Part shown: one piece after another, positions 1-10,270 of the stretch | Layout: every line of letters starts with the position of its first letter | How positions within the stretch are numbered: position 1 is the first letter of the stretch | NCBI RefSeq assembly: GCF_004331075.1 | Contig: NZ_SJNX01000001.1 | Location: 372,001 to 436,000 of the forward strand | DNA: 64,000 nt | Source of the DNA: Acinetobacter brisouioides | Lineage (GTDB): Bacteria; Pseudomonadota; Gammaproteobacteria; Pseudomonadales; Moraxellaceae | Reading direction: 5' to 3' | Translations under genes and position numbers: made by a program | The notes under the pieces: model-generated | What the model saw: the letters and a program-made list of their open reading frames with translations, nothing else | What the model was told of the DNA's origin: nothing | The model's database searches: none

Positions 1-900
1 AATGCCCAAAGCAATACCTGAACATTCGGGCATGTGCGGTAAAGCAGCTAACAGATGTTCATCAATCGGCATTACCGTTAAGCCCTGCGCTGCACGTTCA
101 GCATTGTCTGCCACAAAACGCTGACGCAACACCTCGGCATCAACCAGTTCATCATAGGCATTTGCCAGTTCCAAACCTTCAATATACACCTCAAAACGTG
201 CGGCAACCTGTTCGCCATCTTCATCGGTTTTGACTTTTGCCAACGATGCCATTTCAGGCGGAAAGTCAGTTAAAAAAACGGGCGTATCAAAACCTAAACT
301 TGGCTCGACCACATGGGAAAACAGTAAGTCCATATAGGCAAGTCGGTCATCACCCAAATCCAGATTTAGCCCGACACGACGTGCAGTATCTTTTAGCTGC
401 TGTAATGTGGCTTGTAATGGATTGATATCTAGGCGATCCTGAAAGGCATGCTTGTAGCTCAGCACCATCGGGCGTAAGTCAGAAAAACGCTCTGCCAGAC
501 ACACATTCAACAACACAGAAGTTTCATGCATTAAATCAGTTAGACTAAATGCAGGGCGATACCATTCCAGCATGGTAAATTCACTGTTGTGCTTGCGCCC
601 ATGTTCATCATCACGAAAGACTTTGCAGATCTGAAAAATTGCACCGCTACCGCTTGCTAGCAACCGCTTCATGGCAAATTCGGGTGAAGTTTGTAAATAA
701 TGGGTTTGCTGCTGGCCATTGACATGGCGTAATGCAGGCACTGAAGCCAAATGCACATCGGTCACAGCCGCTTGTGACAACACAGGCGTTTCAACTTCCA
801 ATACATCTCGCTCAGCAAAAAACTGACGAATGCGTTGATACATTTTGGCGCGGGCTTTGAGGGCTTGAACATCACAAGTCGGTTGAAAATTTTGACTCAT
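1..900 (-). CDS. epmA: EF-P--(R)-beta-lysine ligase EpmA, 3' end beyond window
   Basis: Lysyl-tRNA-synthetase-like ligase that attaches (R)-beta-lysine to a conserved lysine of elongation factor P, which helps ribosomes through proline runs. The frame is open for 300 codons from the ATG at 900 to the window edge. Class II synthetase motif 2 is clear around residues 95-120 (FQICKVFRDDEHGRKHNSEF, then TMLEWYRP), and motif 3 begins at the edge (PECSGIALG). Unlike LysRS it has no N-terminal anticodon-binding OB domain, because the catalytic core starts almost at once; this separates EpmA from LysS. The last 20-30 residues lie outside the window. Its ATG overlaps the TGA of upstream pdxB (ATGA), so the two are probably cotranscribed and translationally coupled. 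Confidence 0.9.
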   Translation of the reverse strand, partial: MSQNFQPTCDVQALKARAKMYQRIRQFFAERDVLEVETPVLSQAAVTDVHLASVPALRHVNGQQQTHYLQTSPEFAMKRLLASGSGAIFQICKVFRDDEHGRKHNSEFTMLEWYRPAFSLTDLMHETSVLLNVCLAERFSDLRPMVLSYKHAFQDRLDINPLQATLQQLKDTARRVGLNLDLGDDRLAYMDLLFSHVVEPSLGFDTPVFLTDFPPEMASLAKVKTDEDGEQVAARFEVYIEGLELANAYDELVDAEVLRQRFVADNAERAAQGLTVMPIDEHLLAALPHMPECSGIALGI

Positions 901-1964
901 GCCTGTGGCCCTCCATGTGCTGCCCATTCACGGCGCAATGGATAATTTTTACGTAAAGTATCAAACGCAGGTTGATGCACCCAACCATCGACCACACAGG
1001 CACGTAAATTGGCATCATCTTGTGCAATATCATAAATTTTTGAGAGATGCTGCACCAAGGCTTGTTTTAAGTCCTGCCCCTGAAAAAATTGTTCACAAAC
1101 AGGTAACTGACTACGAAAATCTTTGTTGATTGTCAGCTGATATTTTTTACAAAATGCCTCGTAAATCATTTGTGTGCCACGTGCCTTACCTTCAAGACTA
1201 TAGCCTGCGATATGCGGCGTGACCAAAGTCACCAAGTCGAGGAGCTCTTGTGAAATCATCGGCTCATGCTCAAACACATCTAGCACCACTTTACGCTGTG
1301 TTTGGCGAATGTCTGCCATGAGATCTTGTTCGGCAATCACAGCACCGCGAGAGCTGTTGATTAAAATCGTGTCAGGTGACAGTTGTGCCAAGCGCTGAGC
1401 ATTGATTAAATGATAAGTTGCATACTGCCCTGTTTTCACCATTGGTACATGCAAAGAAACAGCATTGGCATGTTGTAGCAATGTACTTAAATCGACCTGT
1501 TCAATCTGCTCACACTGTACTAGAGGGTCGCAGCCCAAGACTTTCCAGCCCAGCAATTTTGCCATGGCTGCCAAACGTGTGCCGACATTGCCCAATCCAA
1601 CAATTCCTAAACAAAAACTGTCTGCGGCATCAATCAGTTCGGGTTTGAGTTTTAACAGTGCCGTAATTACGTATTCAGCGACAGCCTGTGCATTGCAGCC
1701 TGCAGCATTTGCCCAAGTAATACCTTGTTGTTCCAGATAAGGAATATCGAGATGGTCTGTACCAATGGTGGCACTCGCTACAAATTCTACGGGTGTGCCC
1801 TGAAGTAATGCAGCGTTGACTTGAGTTACGGAACGTACAAGCAGTGCTTGAGTTTTTATAAGATTTTGCTGTGTCAGGGTTCGCCCTGCATGATGCTGAA
1901 TATCTGCCAAATCGGCAAAGAAATAGTCTGTAAATGCCAGATTCTCATCTGCAACAATGTTCAT
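897..1964 (-). CDS. pdxB: erythronate-4-phosphate dehydrogenase PdxB
   Basis: NAD-dependent oxidation of 4-phosphoerythronate, the second step of the DXP-dependent pyridoxal 5'-phosphate pathway, in the cytoplasm. The 355-aa protein has the D-2-hydroxyacid dehydrogenase layout: a Rossmann glycine motif (GIVGLGNVG, about residues 120-128), the Arg of SSRGAVI, the Glu region DVFEHEP and the catalytic His in TPHIAGYS. The C-terminal extension (CEQFFQGQDLKQAL and beyond) is the PdxB dimerisation region missing from ordinary hydroxyacid dehydrogenases. Length is near the family norm of about 380. It overlaps epmA by 4 nt. I infer a pdxB-epmA operon starting in the AT-rich gap upstream of 1964. Confidence 0.93.
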   Translation of the reverse strand: MNIVADENLAFTDYFFADLADIQHHAGRTLTQQNLIKTQALLVRSVTQVNAALLQGTPVEFVASATIGTDHLDIPYLEQQGITWANAAGCNAQAVAEYVITALLKLKPELIDAADSFCLGIVGLGNVGTRLAAMAKLLGWKVLGCDPLVQCEQIEQVDLSTLLQHANAVSLHVPMVKTGQYATYHLINAQRLAQLSPDTILINSSRGAVIAEQDLMADIRQTQRKVVLDVFEHEPMISQELLDLVTLVTPHIAGYSLEGKARGTQMIYEAFCKKYQLTINKDFRSQLPVCEQFFQGQDLKQALVQHLSKIYDIAQDDANLRACVVDGWVHQPAFDTLRKNYPLRREWAAHGGPQA

Positions 1965-2387
1965 GCATGATCACCACAATTTAAGATGGCTTCATGATAG
2001 CGTTCCTGTGGGCGTTAGGCTATAGATGAGTTCTTTCAATCCTAATCAGCAAAGATTCATACATCATTAATCTATAATGCTAAATTTTTTGTGTTAGACA
2101 ATCATCAAAGTAGTATAGAAATTTTAATTAACCATACTAGAAGCTAAGAATAGCTCAGAATATGCAAGATAATTCGGGTTAGCTTTTAAAATCAACCATT
2201 GTGGTTACGCATAAATGAAAATCACATAAACTTGGTAAAGTCCACAAATTCCAATTCTCTGTATTTATATTATCAATACAGTGTATTTTCCTTGACGAAT
2301 AGATTAAAAAAATAGCTCTTGCTAAGGTGAAATTGTATTTTGATTAAAAATACAGAGAACTAATCTTTTCATAGACAGGAACGCAAA
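1965..2387. other. AT-rich intergenic region between divergent pdxB and MBL gene
   Basis: A 423-base gap holding both divergent promoters. No coding frame is convincing. A hyphenated inverted repeat, CTGTATT (2259-2265), 9 bases, AATACAG (2275-2281), lies about 105 bases before the start of the metallo-beta-lactamase-fold gene and could be a regulator site. The downstream gene has a good ribosome site (AGGAA) 7-8 bases before its ATG. Confidence 0.4.
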
Positions 2388-3389
2388 ATGATAAAATGGA
2401 ATTTAAAATCAGCTAGTTATTTGATAATGTTCAGCATCTTTTCATGCTCTAGTTATGCAGGCAACCATATTCAAACAGCAAACGAAAATGCAAAAATAGA
2501 GTTGATTACTTTAGGCGTAGCTGGTGGGCCACTGCCACGCAAAGAGTCAACTCAAGTATCTGACTTGCTTGTCATAAACAATAAGCCTTATTTGATTGAT
2601 GCTGGCGATAATGTTACGCGAAGAATTGTTCAGGCAGATTATGATTTTAAAAAGATTAGTCCGATTTTTATCACACACCCACATAGCGATCATACTTTAG
2701 GTTTAGCAACTTTATTAATTTCTCAATGGGAATATCAAAGACGGGAACTCGTTGATATCTATGGACCTTCTGGATTAAATCAAATTTCCAAAGGTATTTT
2801 TGAATTTGCAAAAGCCAATGAAGAAATTCGTTGGGCTGAAGGAAAAAAATCATCTCTAAAAGACTTAGCCAAGTTTCACGAGGTTGGAGAAGGATCAATC
2901 TATAAAGATCAAAATGTTACTGTTTATGCAGTAGAAAATAACCATTTTCATTTTTCTCCGAATACCCCACCCTATGGCAAATATAAATCATATTCTTATA
3001 AGTTTGTGACACCAACCAAATCCATTTTTTTTACAGGTGACACTGGCCCATCCGCAAACATGGAAAAGTTGATGAAAGGTTCAGATGTATTGGTTTCCGA
3101 AGTGATTTCGATTCCAGATACTATTGATGCATTTAAAAAAAGTGGGATTTGGCAAAAGAAAACCACATCTGAACAAGAAGGTATGATTAAACACTTTCAA
3201 GAAGAACACTTAACACCTGAACAGATTGGCATAATGGCGACTAAAGCCGGTGTAAAAACAATTATTTTGACGCACTTCACCCCTACAGTAAATGATCATG
3301 ATAACTTTGAACGATATGCAGATAGAGTTAAAAAAGATTTTAAAGGTGATGTCCTAATATCAAAAGATCTACAAAAATTTAAATTCTAA
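2388..3389 (+). CDS. exported metallo-beta-lactamase-fold hydrolase
   Basis: Probable secreted or periplasmic metal-dependent hydrolase of the ribonuclease Z/arylsulfatase-like branch of the MBL superfamily; the substrate is unknown. The N-terminus (about residues 1-24, ending SSYA/G) reads as a Sec signal peptide; a Cys lies near the cleavage region but the lipobox is poor. Metal ligands are visible: HPHSDH (motif 2, about residues 98-103), NNHFHF (about 185), FTGDTG (about 222, bridging Asp) and ILTHFTP (about 301). The 333-aa length fits. It stands alone, with a strong AGGAA ribosome site and an AT-richer composition than its neighbours, so it may be an accessory gene. No terminator is obvious before the tRNA-Ser unit read from the other strand. 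Confidence 0.75.
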   Translation: MIKWNLKSASYLIMFSIFSCSSYAGNHIQTANENAKIELITLGVAGGPLPRKESTQVSDLLVINNKPYLIDAGDNVTRRIVQADYDFKKISPIFITHPHSDHTLGLATLLISQWEYQRRELVDIYGPSGLNQISKGIFEFAKANEEIRWAEGKKSSLKDLAKFHEVGEGSIYKDQNVTVYAVENNHFHFSPNTPPYGKYKSYSYKFVTPTKSIFFTGDTGPSANMEKLMKGSDVLVSEVISIPDTIDAFKKSGIWQKKTTSEQEGMIKHFQEEHLTPEQIGIMATKAGVKTIILTHFTPTVNDHDNFERYADRVKKDFKGDVLISKDLQKFKF

Positions 3390-3583
3390 TTTAAATTTTT
3401 TTTATAAGCGCTCATTGCAAAATGAGCATTTATAACTATTTAAACTACTGCAGATATTATTTTCTGACGCTGTATTAAGCCTAAATAAATTTTCATTATG
3501 AAAACTAAAATCCTGCCAATTTATCAATTTTTATCTAAATAAATTCAAATTTTTAAATGGTATTAAGTCAAACTAATTTTATA

Positions 3584-3614
3584 TAAAAAAAGCCCCTGCA
3601 TCTCTGCAAGGGCT
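3584..3614 (-). terminator. Rho-independent terminator of tRNA-Ser
   Basis: A 10-bp stem (AGCCCCTGCA / TGCAAGGGCT with one G-T pair) and a TCTC loop, followed on the minus strand by a run of seven T. It lies just past the 3' end of the tRNA-Ser gene. Confidence 0.75.
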
Positions 3615-3623
3615 TTTAGAATT

Positions 3624-3713
3624 TGGCGGAAGCGGTGAGATTCGAACTCACGGAGGACTCACACCCTCGTCGGTTTTCAAGACCGGTGCATTAAACCGCT
3701 CTGCCACGCTTCC
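3624..3713 (-). tRNA. tRNA-Ser(TGA)
   Basis: A 90-nt class II tRNA read on the minus strand. Acceptor GGAAGCG pairs with CGCTTCC, and 3' GCCA is encoded. The anticodon loop CTTGAAA gives TGA. There is a long variable arm, and the T-loop is GTTCGAATC. It decodes UCA/UCG/UCU serine codons. It ends 10 bases before its terminator stem. Confidence 0.95.
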
Positions 3714-3877
3714 ATGTGCGTAAGAATACAAAGACTCATCTTTGATTTCAAGAAAAATATTCATCCAGCTCAATCAAACGCATATTATTTCATCAAAAGC
3801 ATTCTCATTCAGGCTATCTCTTTTATTTTAAAAGTAATTTGTATGAATTATCAGCAGCAGTTTCATCTGTTTTGAGA

Positions 3878-3906
3878 TAAAAAACCACATCATCATGATG
3901 TGGTTT
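3878..3906 (-). terminator. terminator downstream of the LysR pseudogene
   Basis: A near-perfect palindrome, AAACCACATCAT / ATGATGTGGTTT, followed on the minus strand by a T run (3879-3884 are A on plus). It lies about 40 bases after the stop at 3944. Confidence 0.7.
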
Positions 3907-3943
3907 AAACGCATCAGCAAGCTATTTTAAACAGCCATATGGC

Positions 3944-4873
3944 TTAAATAGAGTCAAAATTTACCTGTTGCATGTTTTTCATGAGTTGCTGCATAAATAA
4001 TTGCGCAGCGCGCGACAATTGACGTTTTGGCGCAACACACAGCGCCAGCGTAACAGGTTGAATGGCTGCATCCCGATACGGAATAAAGTACAATTCACCA
4101 CGTTGTACATGGGTATACACATCGAGCCAACTCATTATGGCAATCCCGACATTTTTCTTGAGCAAAGACAGTATGATACGAATATCATTCGATTCAATTT
4201 TTTGCTGTGGTGACATTTGCTGGCGTTTATAAATCGCATCGACACGGTCATGAATGACTAAAGGTGCTTGCGCGATAATATGTCGATCTGCATGAGTTTG
4301 CGACAAACTTAATTTCGTTTGCTGTGCCAGCGGATGTTCAGGCGACATCACAAAACCCAGTGGCAGTTCAACAAAAGATAGTACATCTAAATGTGCATGC
4401 TGTACGGGATCGAGAATCATGCCAAAGTCTAGTTCAGCCTGCATAATCTGCTGAGCAATCTTCTGACTGTCCTGAATCTGGATTTCAAAATTCAACCATG
4501 GATGCTGCTGTTGTAATTCTGCGATGGTGTCAATCATAAAACCATCACTCAGCGCCGCAATTAAACCAAACTGAATCGAACCACGGTTTAAACCCTAAAT
4601 TTCATCCAAACGGATACAGGTTTGTTGAAAGTCTTTTTGCCAACGGAGTAAATCGTTATATAACAGTTCGCCTGCCAAAGTCAGCTTTAAACCACTTGGT
4701 AAGCGCTGAAACAATGGCACACCAAACTGCTCTTCAGCCAGCACAATTTGCCGATGTACGGCAGATACCGAAATAACCTGTTGTTCTGTAGCTTTACGCA
4801 GACTGCCCGTTTTGGCTACTGCCATAAAATATTCTGTAAAGCGTGAAAACGGCATTGTGTTGTGCATAGGCAT
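3944..4873 (-). pseudogene. LysR-family regulator interrupted by an in-frame TAG
   Basis: The first 92 codons (from ATG 4873) encode a LysR winged helix-turn-helix (FTEYFMAVAKTGSLRKATEQ, then SVSAVHRQI). Codon 93 is TAG at 4597-4595. The same frame then continues without a shift through GLNRGSIQFGLIAALSDGF into the substrate-binding domain and ends at 3944. The total of about 309 codons is normal for the family. The junction reads LDEI-stop-GLNRG, so a CAG to TAG change would explain it. It is divergent from the Rieske/reductase pair, the usual position for their activator. It may be truly broken, a sequencing error, or read through; the second part also has an internal ATG at 4537. With the regulator lost, control of the neighbouring oxygenase would be altered. 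Confidence 0.85.
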
Positions 4874-4975
4874 TCTAAAAATTAGAACAAAGAATCAAAA
4901 TCATTGTAATAGACGAGAATGGATTTTGGAATCATAGTGAAAATGGCTCAAAAATAATTCTTATAGGCAGGTTCT

Positions 4976-5104
4976 ATGAACTCACCAATTAGATCACAAC
5001 AACTCAACCTACCTGCGCATTGTAGCTTTACTGAAGTCGACTGGTTAGTGATGTTTCGGCGCTGTTTAAAAAAAGTCGGTTTTGGCGAGTTCTTTTTGGT
5101 TTAA
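4976..5104 (+). CDS. 42-codon ORF, possible truncated Rieske oxygenase start
   Basis: A short frame with an AGG-type ribosome site (TAGGCAGGTTCT) before ATG. Its residues 10-25 (NLPAHCSFTEVDW) resemble the N-terminus of the Rieske protein 1.2 kb downstream (NKPCYSQFDSNDW): the same spacing of Pro, Cys, Phe and Asp-Trp within a residue or two. After DWLVM the resemblance stops and the frame ends. It could be the relic of a second oxygenase gene or chance. Expression is not shown. Confidence 0.3.
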   Translation: MNSPIRSQQLNLPAHCSFTEVDWLVMFRRCLKKVGFGEFFLV

Positions 5105-5147
5105 ATCTTGCTAGCTTCTAGGTAGGTACAATAAAAAGGAAAAGCCC

Positions 5148-6122
5148 ATGGAAAAATTAAAAGTCGTCGTCGACAGTATTTCTCGCCAAGGGGAAGGCAA
5201 TCTGGCCATCACATTGATGCCTGTTCAGCCTTTAAACCTACCTGAATGGCAAGCAGGTGCGCATATTAATATCTATTTACCCAATCACCTGACTCGGCAA
5301 TACTCTCTGACTGGGAGTCCTACCCAGCGAGAGCACTATGTGATTTGTGTTAAAAAAGAACAGATTTCTCGCGGTGGCTCGCAATATATTCATGAAGATT
5401 TACGCGTTGGGCAATATATTGAAATTTCGCCGCCTTGTAATCAATTTTCGCTAAAAGCCGCGGAACAATATTTGCTGATTGCAGCAGGGATTGGGATTAC
5501 CCCGATTTTAGCCATGGCGGAACAACTCGAAGCTCAAGGTAAGCTTTTTGAGCTGTATTACTGCGTCAAAACACCGCTACACCTCGCATTTATAAACCGT
5601 TGGCGACAAGGCTTTAAGTTTGGCAAGATTCACGTGTTATACAGTTCGCTCGGTGAAAGCCTACGCGAGCAGCATCCTCCAAGCTTGCAACAGCCCCAAC
5701 CGAACACACGTCTATATTTTTGTGGCCCACATAGCTTTATGCAGGATTATCAATCCTATGCCCTAGAATTGGGCTGGCAACCTGAACAGATTCATCTGGA
5801 AGCCTTTCATCCAGTACAAGTGCCAACATCACTATTCGATACAGCCACCAATACAGGCTTCAAAATTAAACTACAACGTTCAGGGCAAATTTTTCATGTA
5901 CCTGAGCACCAAAGTATCGCTCATGTTTTGCTTAAAAATCGGGTCGATATTCCCTTATCCTGCGAAATGGGCATGTGTGGTGCTTGCCTGACCCGTGTAG
6001 TGGCGGGGGAAGTCGACCACCGAGATAGCGTACAAAGCGACAGTGAGAAAAACTCCAGTGAACAATACATTGCTCTGTGTTGTTCGCGAGCCAAAAGCCA
6101 AATGATTGAACTTGATTTATAA
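5148..6122 (+). CDS. oxygenase reductase component (FMN/NAD plus 2Fe-2S, VanB type)
   Basis: Class IA reductase that passes electrons from NAD(P)H through FMN and a plant-type 2Fe-2S centre to a Rieske oxygenase. In order: a flavin-binding barrel (RQYSLTG, about residues 50-56), an NAD-binding lobe (LLIAAGIGITP, about 108-118; FCGP near 188), and a C-terminal ferredoxin domain with ligands Cys272, Cys277, Cys280 and Cys311 (C-x4-C-x2-C...C). Length 324 aa, like VanB (about 317). AAGGAAAAG precedes the ATG. It is separated by 30 bases from the Rieske gene downstream, so the two form an operon encoding both components of a two-component oxygenase. The aromatic or methoxylated substrate cannot be read from sequence. 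Confidence 0.87.
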   Translation: MEKLKVVVDSISRQGEGNLAITLMPVQPLNLPEWQAGAHINIYLPNHLTRQYSLTGSPTQREHYVICVKKEQISRGGSQYIHEDLRVGQYIEISPPCNQFSLKAAEQYLLIAAGIGITPILAMAEQLEAQGKLFELYYCVKTPLHLAFINRWRQGFKFGKIHVLYSSLGESLREQHPPSLQQPQPNTRLYFCGPHSFMQDYQSYALELGWQPEQIHLEAFHPVQVPTSLFDTATNTGFKIKLQRSGQIFHVPEHQSIAHVLLKNRVDIPLSCEMGMCGACLTRVVAGEVDHRDSVQSDSEKNSSEQYIALCCSRAKSQMIELDL

Positions 6123-6152
6123 CCAACAACATTCAACAAATTAGGGGGAGCT

Positions 6153-7208
6153 ATGAACGCCATTCCAGTCACGCAATTGCTCAACAAACCATGTTACAGC
6201 CAATTTGACAGCAACGATTGGGATATTTTGGCACAGCACTGGTATCCTGTTGCTCGGGTTGAAGATATCAGCACCACGCCCCAACAAGTCATGCTGTTTG
6301 ATGTCAAATTGGCATTGTATAAAACCGAAACTGGGCAGATTTGTTTAGTTCGCGACATTTGCCCGCATCGTGGTGTGCCACTCACCAAAGGCTGGGTAGA
6401 AGGCGAAGAAATTATTTGCCCGTATCATGGTTTACGCTATAACAGCGAAGGTAAATGTACACTCATTCCTGCACAGCCTGATTTGACTAAAATTTCAGAT
6501 CGCTTTTCACTAACCAGTTTTCCTGTAGTAGAAAAATACGGACTGATTTGGACGAGCCTGCTTAGCCGCGATGAAGCTGAAGCCAATTTCCCTGTACTGG
6601 ACACATGGGATCATCCTGAACATCAAGCGATTTTGCCACCATTTGTTGACATTGCAGGTTCCAGTGGTCGGCAACTAGAAGGTTTTATTGACGTGGCACA
6701 TTTTGCTTGGGTACACCACAACGCCTTTGCCAATCGTGACAACCATGTTGTGCCCAAATATTCAACGATAAAAACGGATTATGGCCTACATACCGAATAC
6801 ATTAGCAATGTCAGCAATTATCCACATGGTTTACAGCATCTCGCCCCTGATGACTTTTTATGGAAGCGCACTTTTGACGTGTATCCGCCATTTTCAGCTA
6901 TCTTAACCATTGATTTTCCAAACGAAGGTGTATTAAAAATCCTTAATGCCTGCTGTCCTGTATCTCACAACAAAACCCGCTTATTTGTACCACTGACCCG
7001 CAACTTTGACACTACGGGCGACTTACAAGCGGTGTATGATTTTAATGCCCAGATTTTTGCTGAAGATCAGGACATAATTGAATCGCAAAAGCCTGAAGAA
7101 TTACCGCTCGATTTAAGCATGGAAGCTCACTTTGAAGCCGATCGTTCATCGACAACCTATAGACGTATTTTGGCAGATTGGGGATTAAGCAAACGCTATA
7201 CTGTTTAA
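6153..7208 (+). CDS. Rieske non-heme iron oxygenase, alpha subunit (VanA-like)
   Basis: Terminal oxygenase of the two-component system. The Rieske 2Fe-2S ligands are Cys70-x-His72 and Cys89-x2-His92 (CPHRGVPL...CPYHG). The catalytic mononuclear iron site is Asp180-x2-His183-x4-His188 in GFIDVAHFAWVHH. At 351 aa it matches O-demethylase and N-demethylase members that act without a beta subunit, such as vanillate demethylase. GGGGGAG sits just before the ATG as a strong ribosome site. It follows the reductase gene directly. The LysR regulator upstream is broken. The exact substrate is unknown; demethylation or ring hydroxylation of an aromatic or N-heterocyclic compound is the reasonable range. 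Confidence 0.88.
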   Translation: MNAIPVTQLLNKPCYSQFDSNDWDILAQHWYPVARVEDISTTPQQVMLFDVKLALYKTETGQICLVRDICPHRGVPLTKGWVEGEEIICPYHGLRYNSEGKCTLIPAQPDLTKISDRFSLTSFPVVEKYGLIWTSLLSRDEAEANFPVLDTWDHPEHQAILPPFVDIAGSSGRQLEGFIDVAHFAWVHHNAFANRDNHVVPKYSTIKTDYGLHTEYISNVSNYPHGLQHLAPDDFLWKRTFDVYPPFSAILTIDFPNEGVLKILNACCPVSHNKTRLFVPLTRNFDTTGDLQAVYDFNAQIFAEDQDIIESQKPEELPLDLSMEAHFEADRSSTTYRRILADWGLSKRYTV

Positions 7209-7318
7209 TCAGCTTCTCTCGGCATTGTTTACATCCAGATTGGTGACCTGTCACGGATTTTTGCTTTTCAAGCTCATAAATTTTCGGCAAACTTAATTCG
7301 AGTGATTCTTCCCCCCTG

Positions 7319-8806
<1,488 letters not shown>

Positions 8807-8823
8807 TTGATTTTATTTTAAAC

Positions 8824-8853
8824 AAAAAGCCACCGATATTTAGGTGGCTTTTT
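8824..8853. terminator. bidirectional terminator between argG and the GGDEF gene
   Basis: An 11-bp perfect stem, AAAAAGCCACC / GGTGGCTTTTT, with an 8-base loop and T-runs on both strands. The stop codon of the convergent diguanylate cyclase lies in the loop. Confidence 0.85.
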
Positions 8854-10120
8854 GTTTTGGCTCAATATCATGATCTTCATCTGAAATCACATGCTGACAA
8901 ATTTGGTGACGACCACAAGCTTTCGCCCGATATAGTGCCTGATCGGCAAAAGAGAGTAACTGATTTGCCGAAATAGGATATTCAACTGTATAAACTGCAA
9001 GCCCTAAACTAATCGTTATGTACTGACCAATCTCTGATTTTTCATGATGGATCTGTAATTCATCTACCGCTCTGGAAATTCTCGATGCTGCAAGATATGC
9101 CTGATCTACATCGGTATTCGGCAGCAGCACTACAAATTCCTCGCCCCCATAACGCGCAACAAAATCTTGATGCCGAATCGTGCGCTGAATCACCTGTGCA
9201 ATGCACTTTAAAACCTGATCGCCTTGCAAATGCCCATAATGATCGTTATATGCCTTAAAATAATCAATATCGATAAATACAACTGCCAATGGGCAATGTT
9301 CAGCCTGCGCCAATGCATAATAACGTTCTAGTGCATCATCGAGGCTTCGACGATTCGCAATACTAGTCAAGCCATCATACTGACTCAACTTTAACAACTG
9401 ATTGTTATAATTTTTTAAAATTTCCTGATTGACTTCAATTAACTTAGTCTTTAAAAAACTACCTTTCTCTTGGTGATTAATTACCTTGGTAATGGCAAAA
9501 CCAATCAGGTTACTACCAAAAAATACCCGTAACAAAACTACCGAATCAAATGAAATATGCAAATAAAAAAGCATCGCAAAAATAGCAGCACTGGCAATCA
9601 GTCCTACAACAAACATATGCCGAGGTTTAACCCCAGTCATGATGTAACCAAAAATAAAAATAAAAATAATAAAAACGAATTGCTGTCTAAGTGACGATGT
9701 ATATTGAGATAAAGTTAAAACAGCCGTCAGAAAAATTGCCCAGCCCACAACCAGCAATGCAAAATAACGAAAATACGTCTGTGCTTTGGGATGACGAGCC
9801 GCCAACACCAAAACCAGCAAACATATTCCACCATTGAGAGTACTCACTGCGCTACGCCAAAAATCATGTTGTAGATCAGTCAGTTGGATAATGGAATAAT
9901 TACGAAAAGTAATAAATATGGCAAGGCACAAATAGATCATGCCACCAAGTTTGCAAAATTTTAGAAAACTATCTACAGCTCTTTTCTGATGATACACCCA
10001 AAATTCGGTTTCATATGGTTCAGGTAGGCAAGCACCTGCCCGCTGTTCATGCATGGCTAAAACAGTTTCAATACATTGCTTTTGTAATTTTAATGTCACT
10101 ATGTTTTGATGATTGAGCAT
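8840..10120 (-). CDS. membrane-bound diguanylate cyclase (GGDEF)
   Basis: Makes cyclic di-GMP from two GTP, favouring a sessile life style. The N-terminal 55 residues are soluble; roughly residues 55-215 hold about five or six hydrophobic helices (for example YLCLAIFITF, ICLLVLVLAA, FVFIIFIFIFGYI). A short helical linker follows, then a GGDEF domain from about 250 to 415 with an intact active site (RYGGEEFVVLLP). An RxxD inhibitory I-site (RHQD) sits five residues before GGEEF, so product inhibition is expected. The domain start YDGLTSIANRRSLD is typical. The substrate-binding region FIDIDYFKAYNDHYGH is complete. The sensory input of the membrane part is unknown. It is a single gene, convergent with argG. 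Confidence 0.9.
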   Translation of the reverse strand: MLNHQNIVTLKLQKQCIETVLAMHEQRAGACLPEPYETEFWVYHQKRAVDSFLKFCKLGGMIYLCLAIFITFRNYSIIQLTDLQHDFWRSAVSTLNGGICLLVLVLAARHPKAQTYFRYFALLVVGWAIFLTAVLTLSQYTSSLRQQFVFIIFIFIFGYIMTGVKPRHMFVVGLIASAAIFAMLFYLHISFDSVVLLRVFFGSNLIGFAITKVINHQEKGSFLKTKLIEVNQEILKNYNNQLLKLSQYDGLTSIANRRSLDDALERYYALAQAEHCPLAVVFIDIDYFKAYNDHYGHLQGDQVLKCIAQVIQRTIRHQDFVARYGGEEFVVLLPNTDVDQAYLAASRISRAVDELQIHHEKSEIGQYITISLGLAVYTVEYPISANQLLSFADQALYRAKACGRHQICQHVISDEDHDIEPKQKAT

Positions 10121-10270
10121 AATGAAATGAAAACCGACTTAGTTTAGCTTTAAAGTTAGCATACTTTTTATTAAGACAATGCTTTTCTTGGTAGATTTCT
10201 CTATCTTGAAAATTACCATTCTGCGGTAAATTGCATTATCATTTGTTTTATTTTTTAGCTTGAATATCCC

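Noticed and set aside
899..1129. Plus-strand open frames over pdxB (and similar at 1418-1740)
   Set aside because: They lie antisense to a well-conserved enzyme gene and show no protein features or ribosome sites.
5127..5132. TACAAT as the -10 box of the reductase gene
   Set aside because: The start would fall within the ribosome site, 10 bases or less from ATG, and no -35 match is well placed.
9650..9680. AT-only run (ataaaaataaaaataataaaaa) as a microsatellite
   Set aside because: It encodes a run of Phe/Ile in a membrane helix of the diguanylate cyclase and is explained by codon use.
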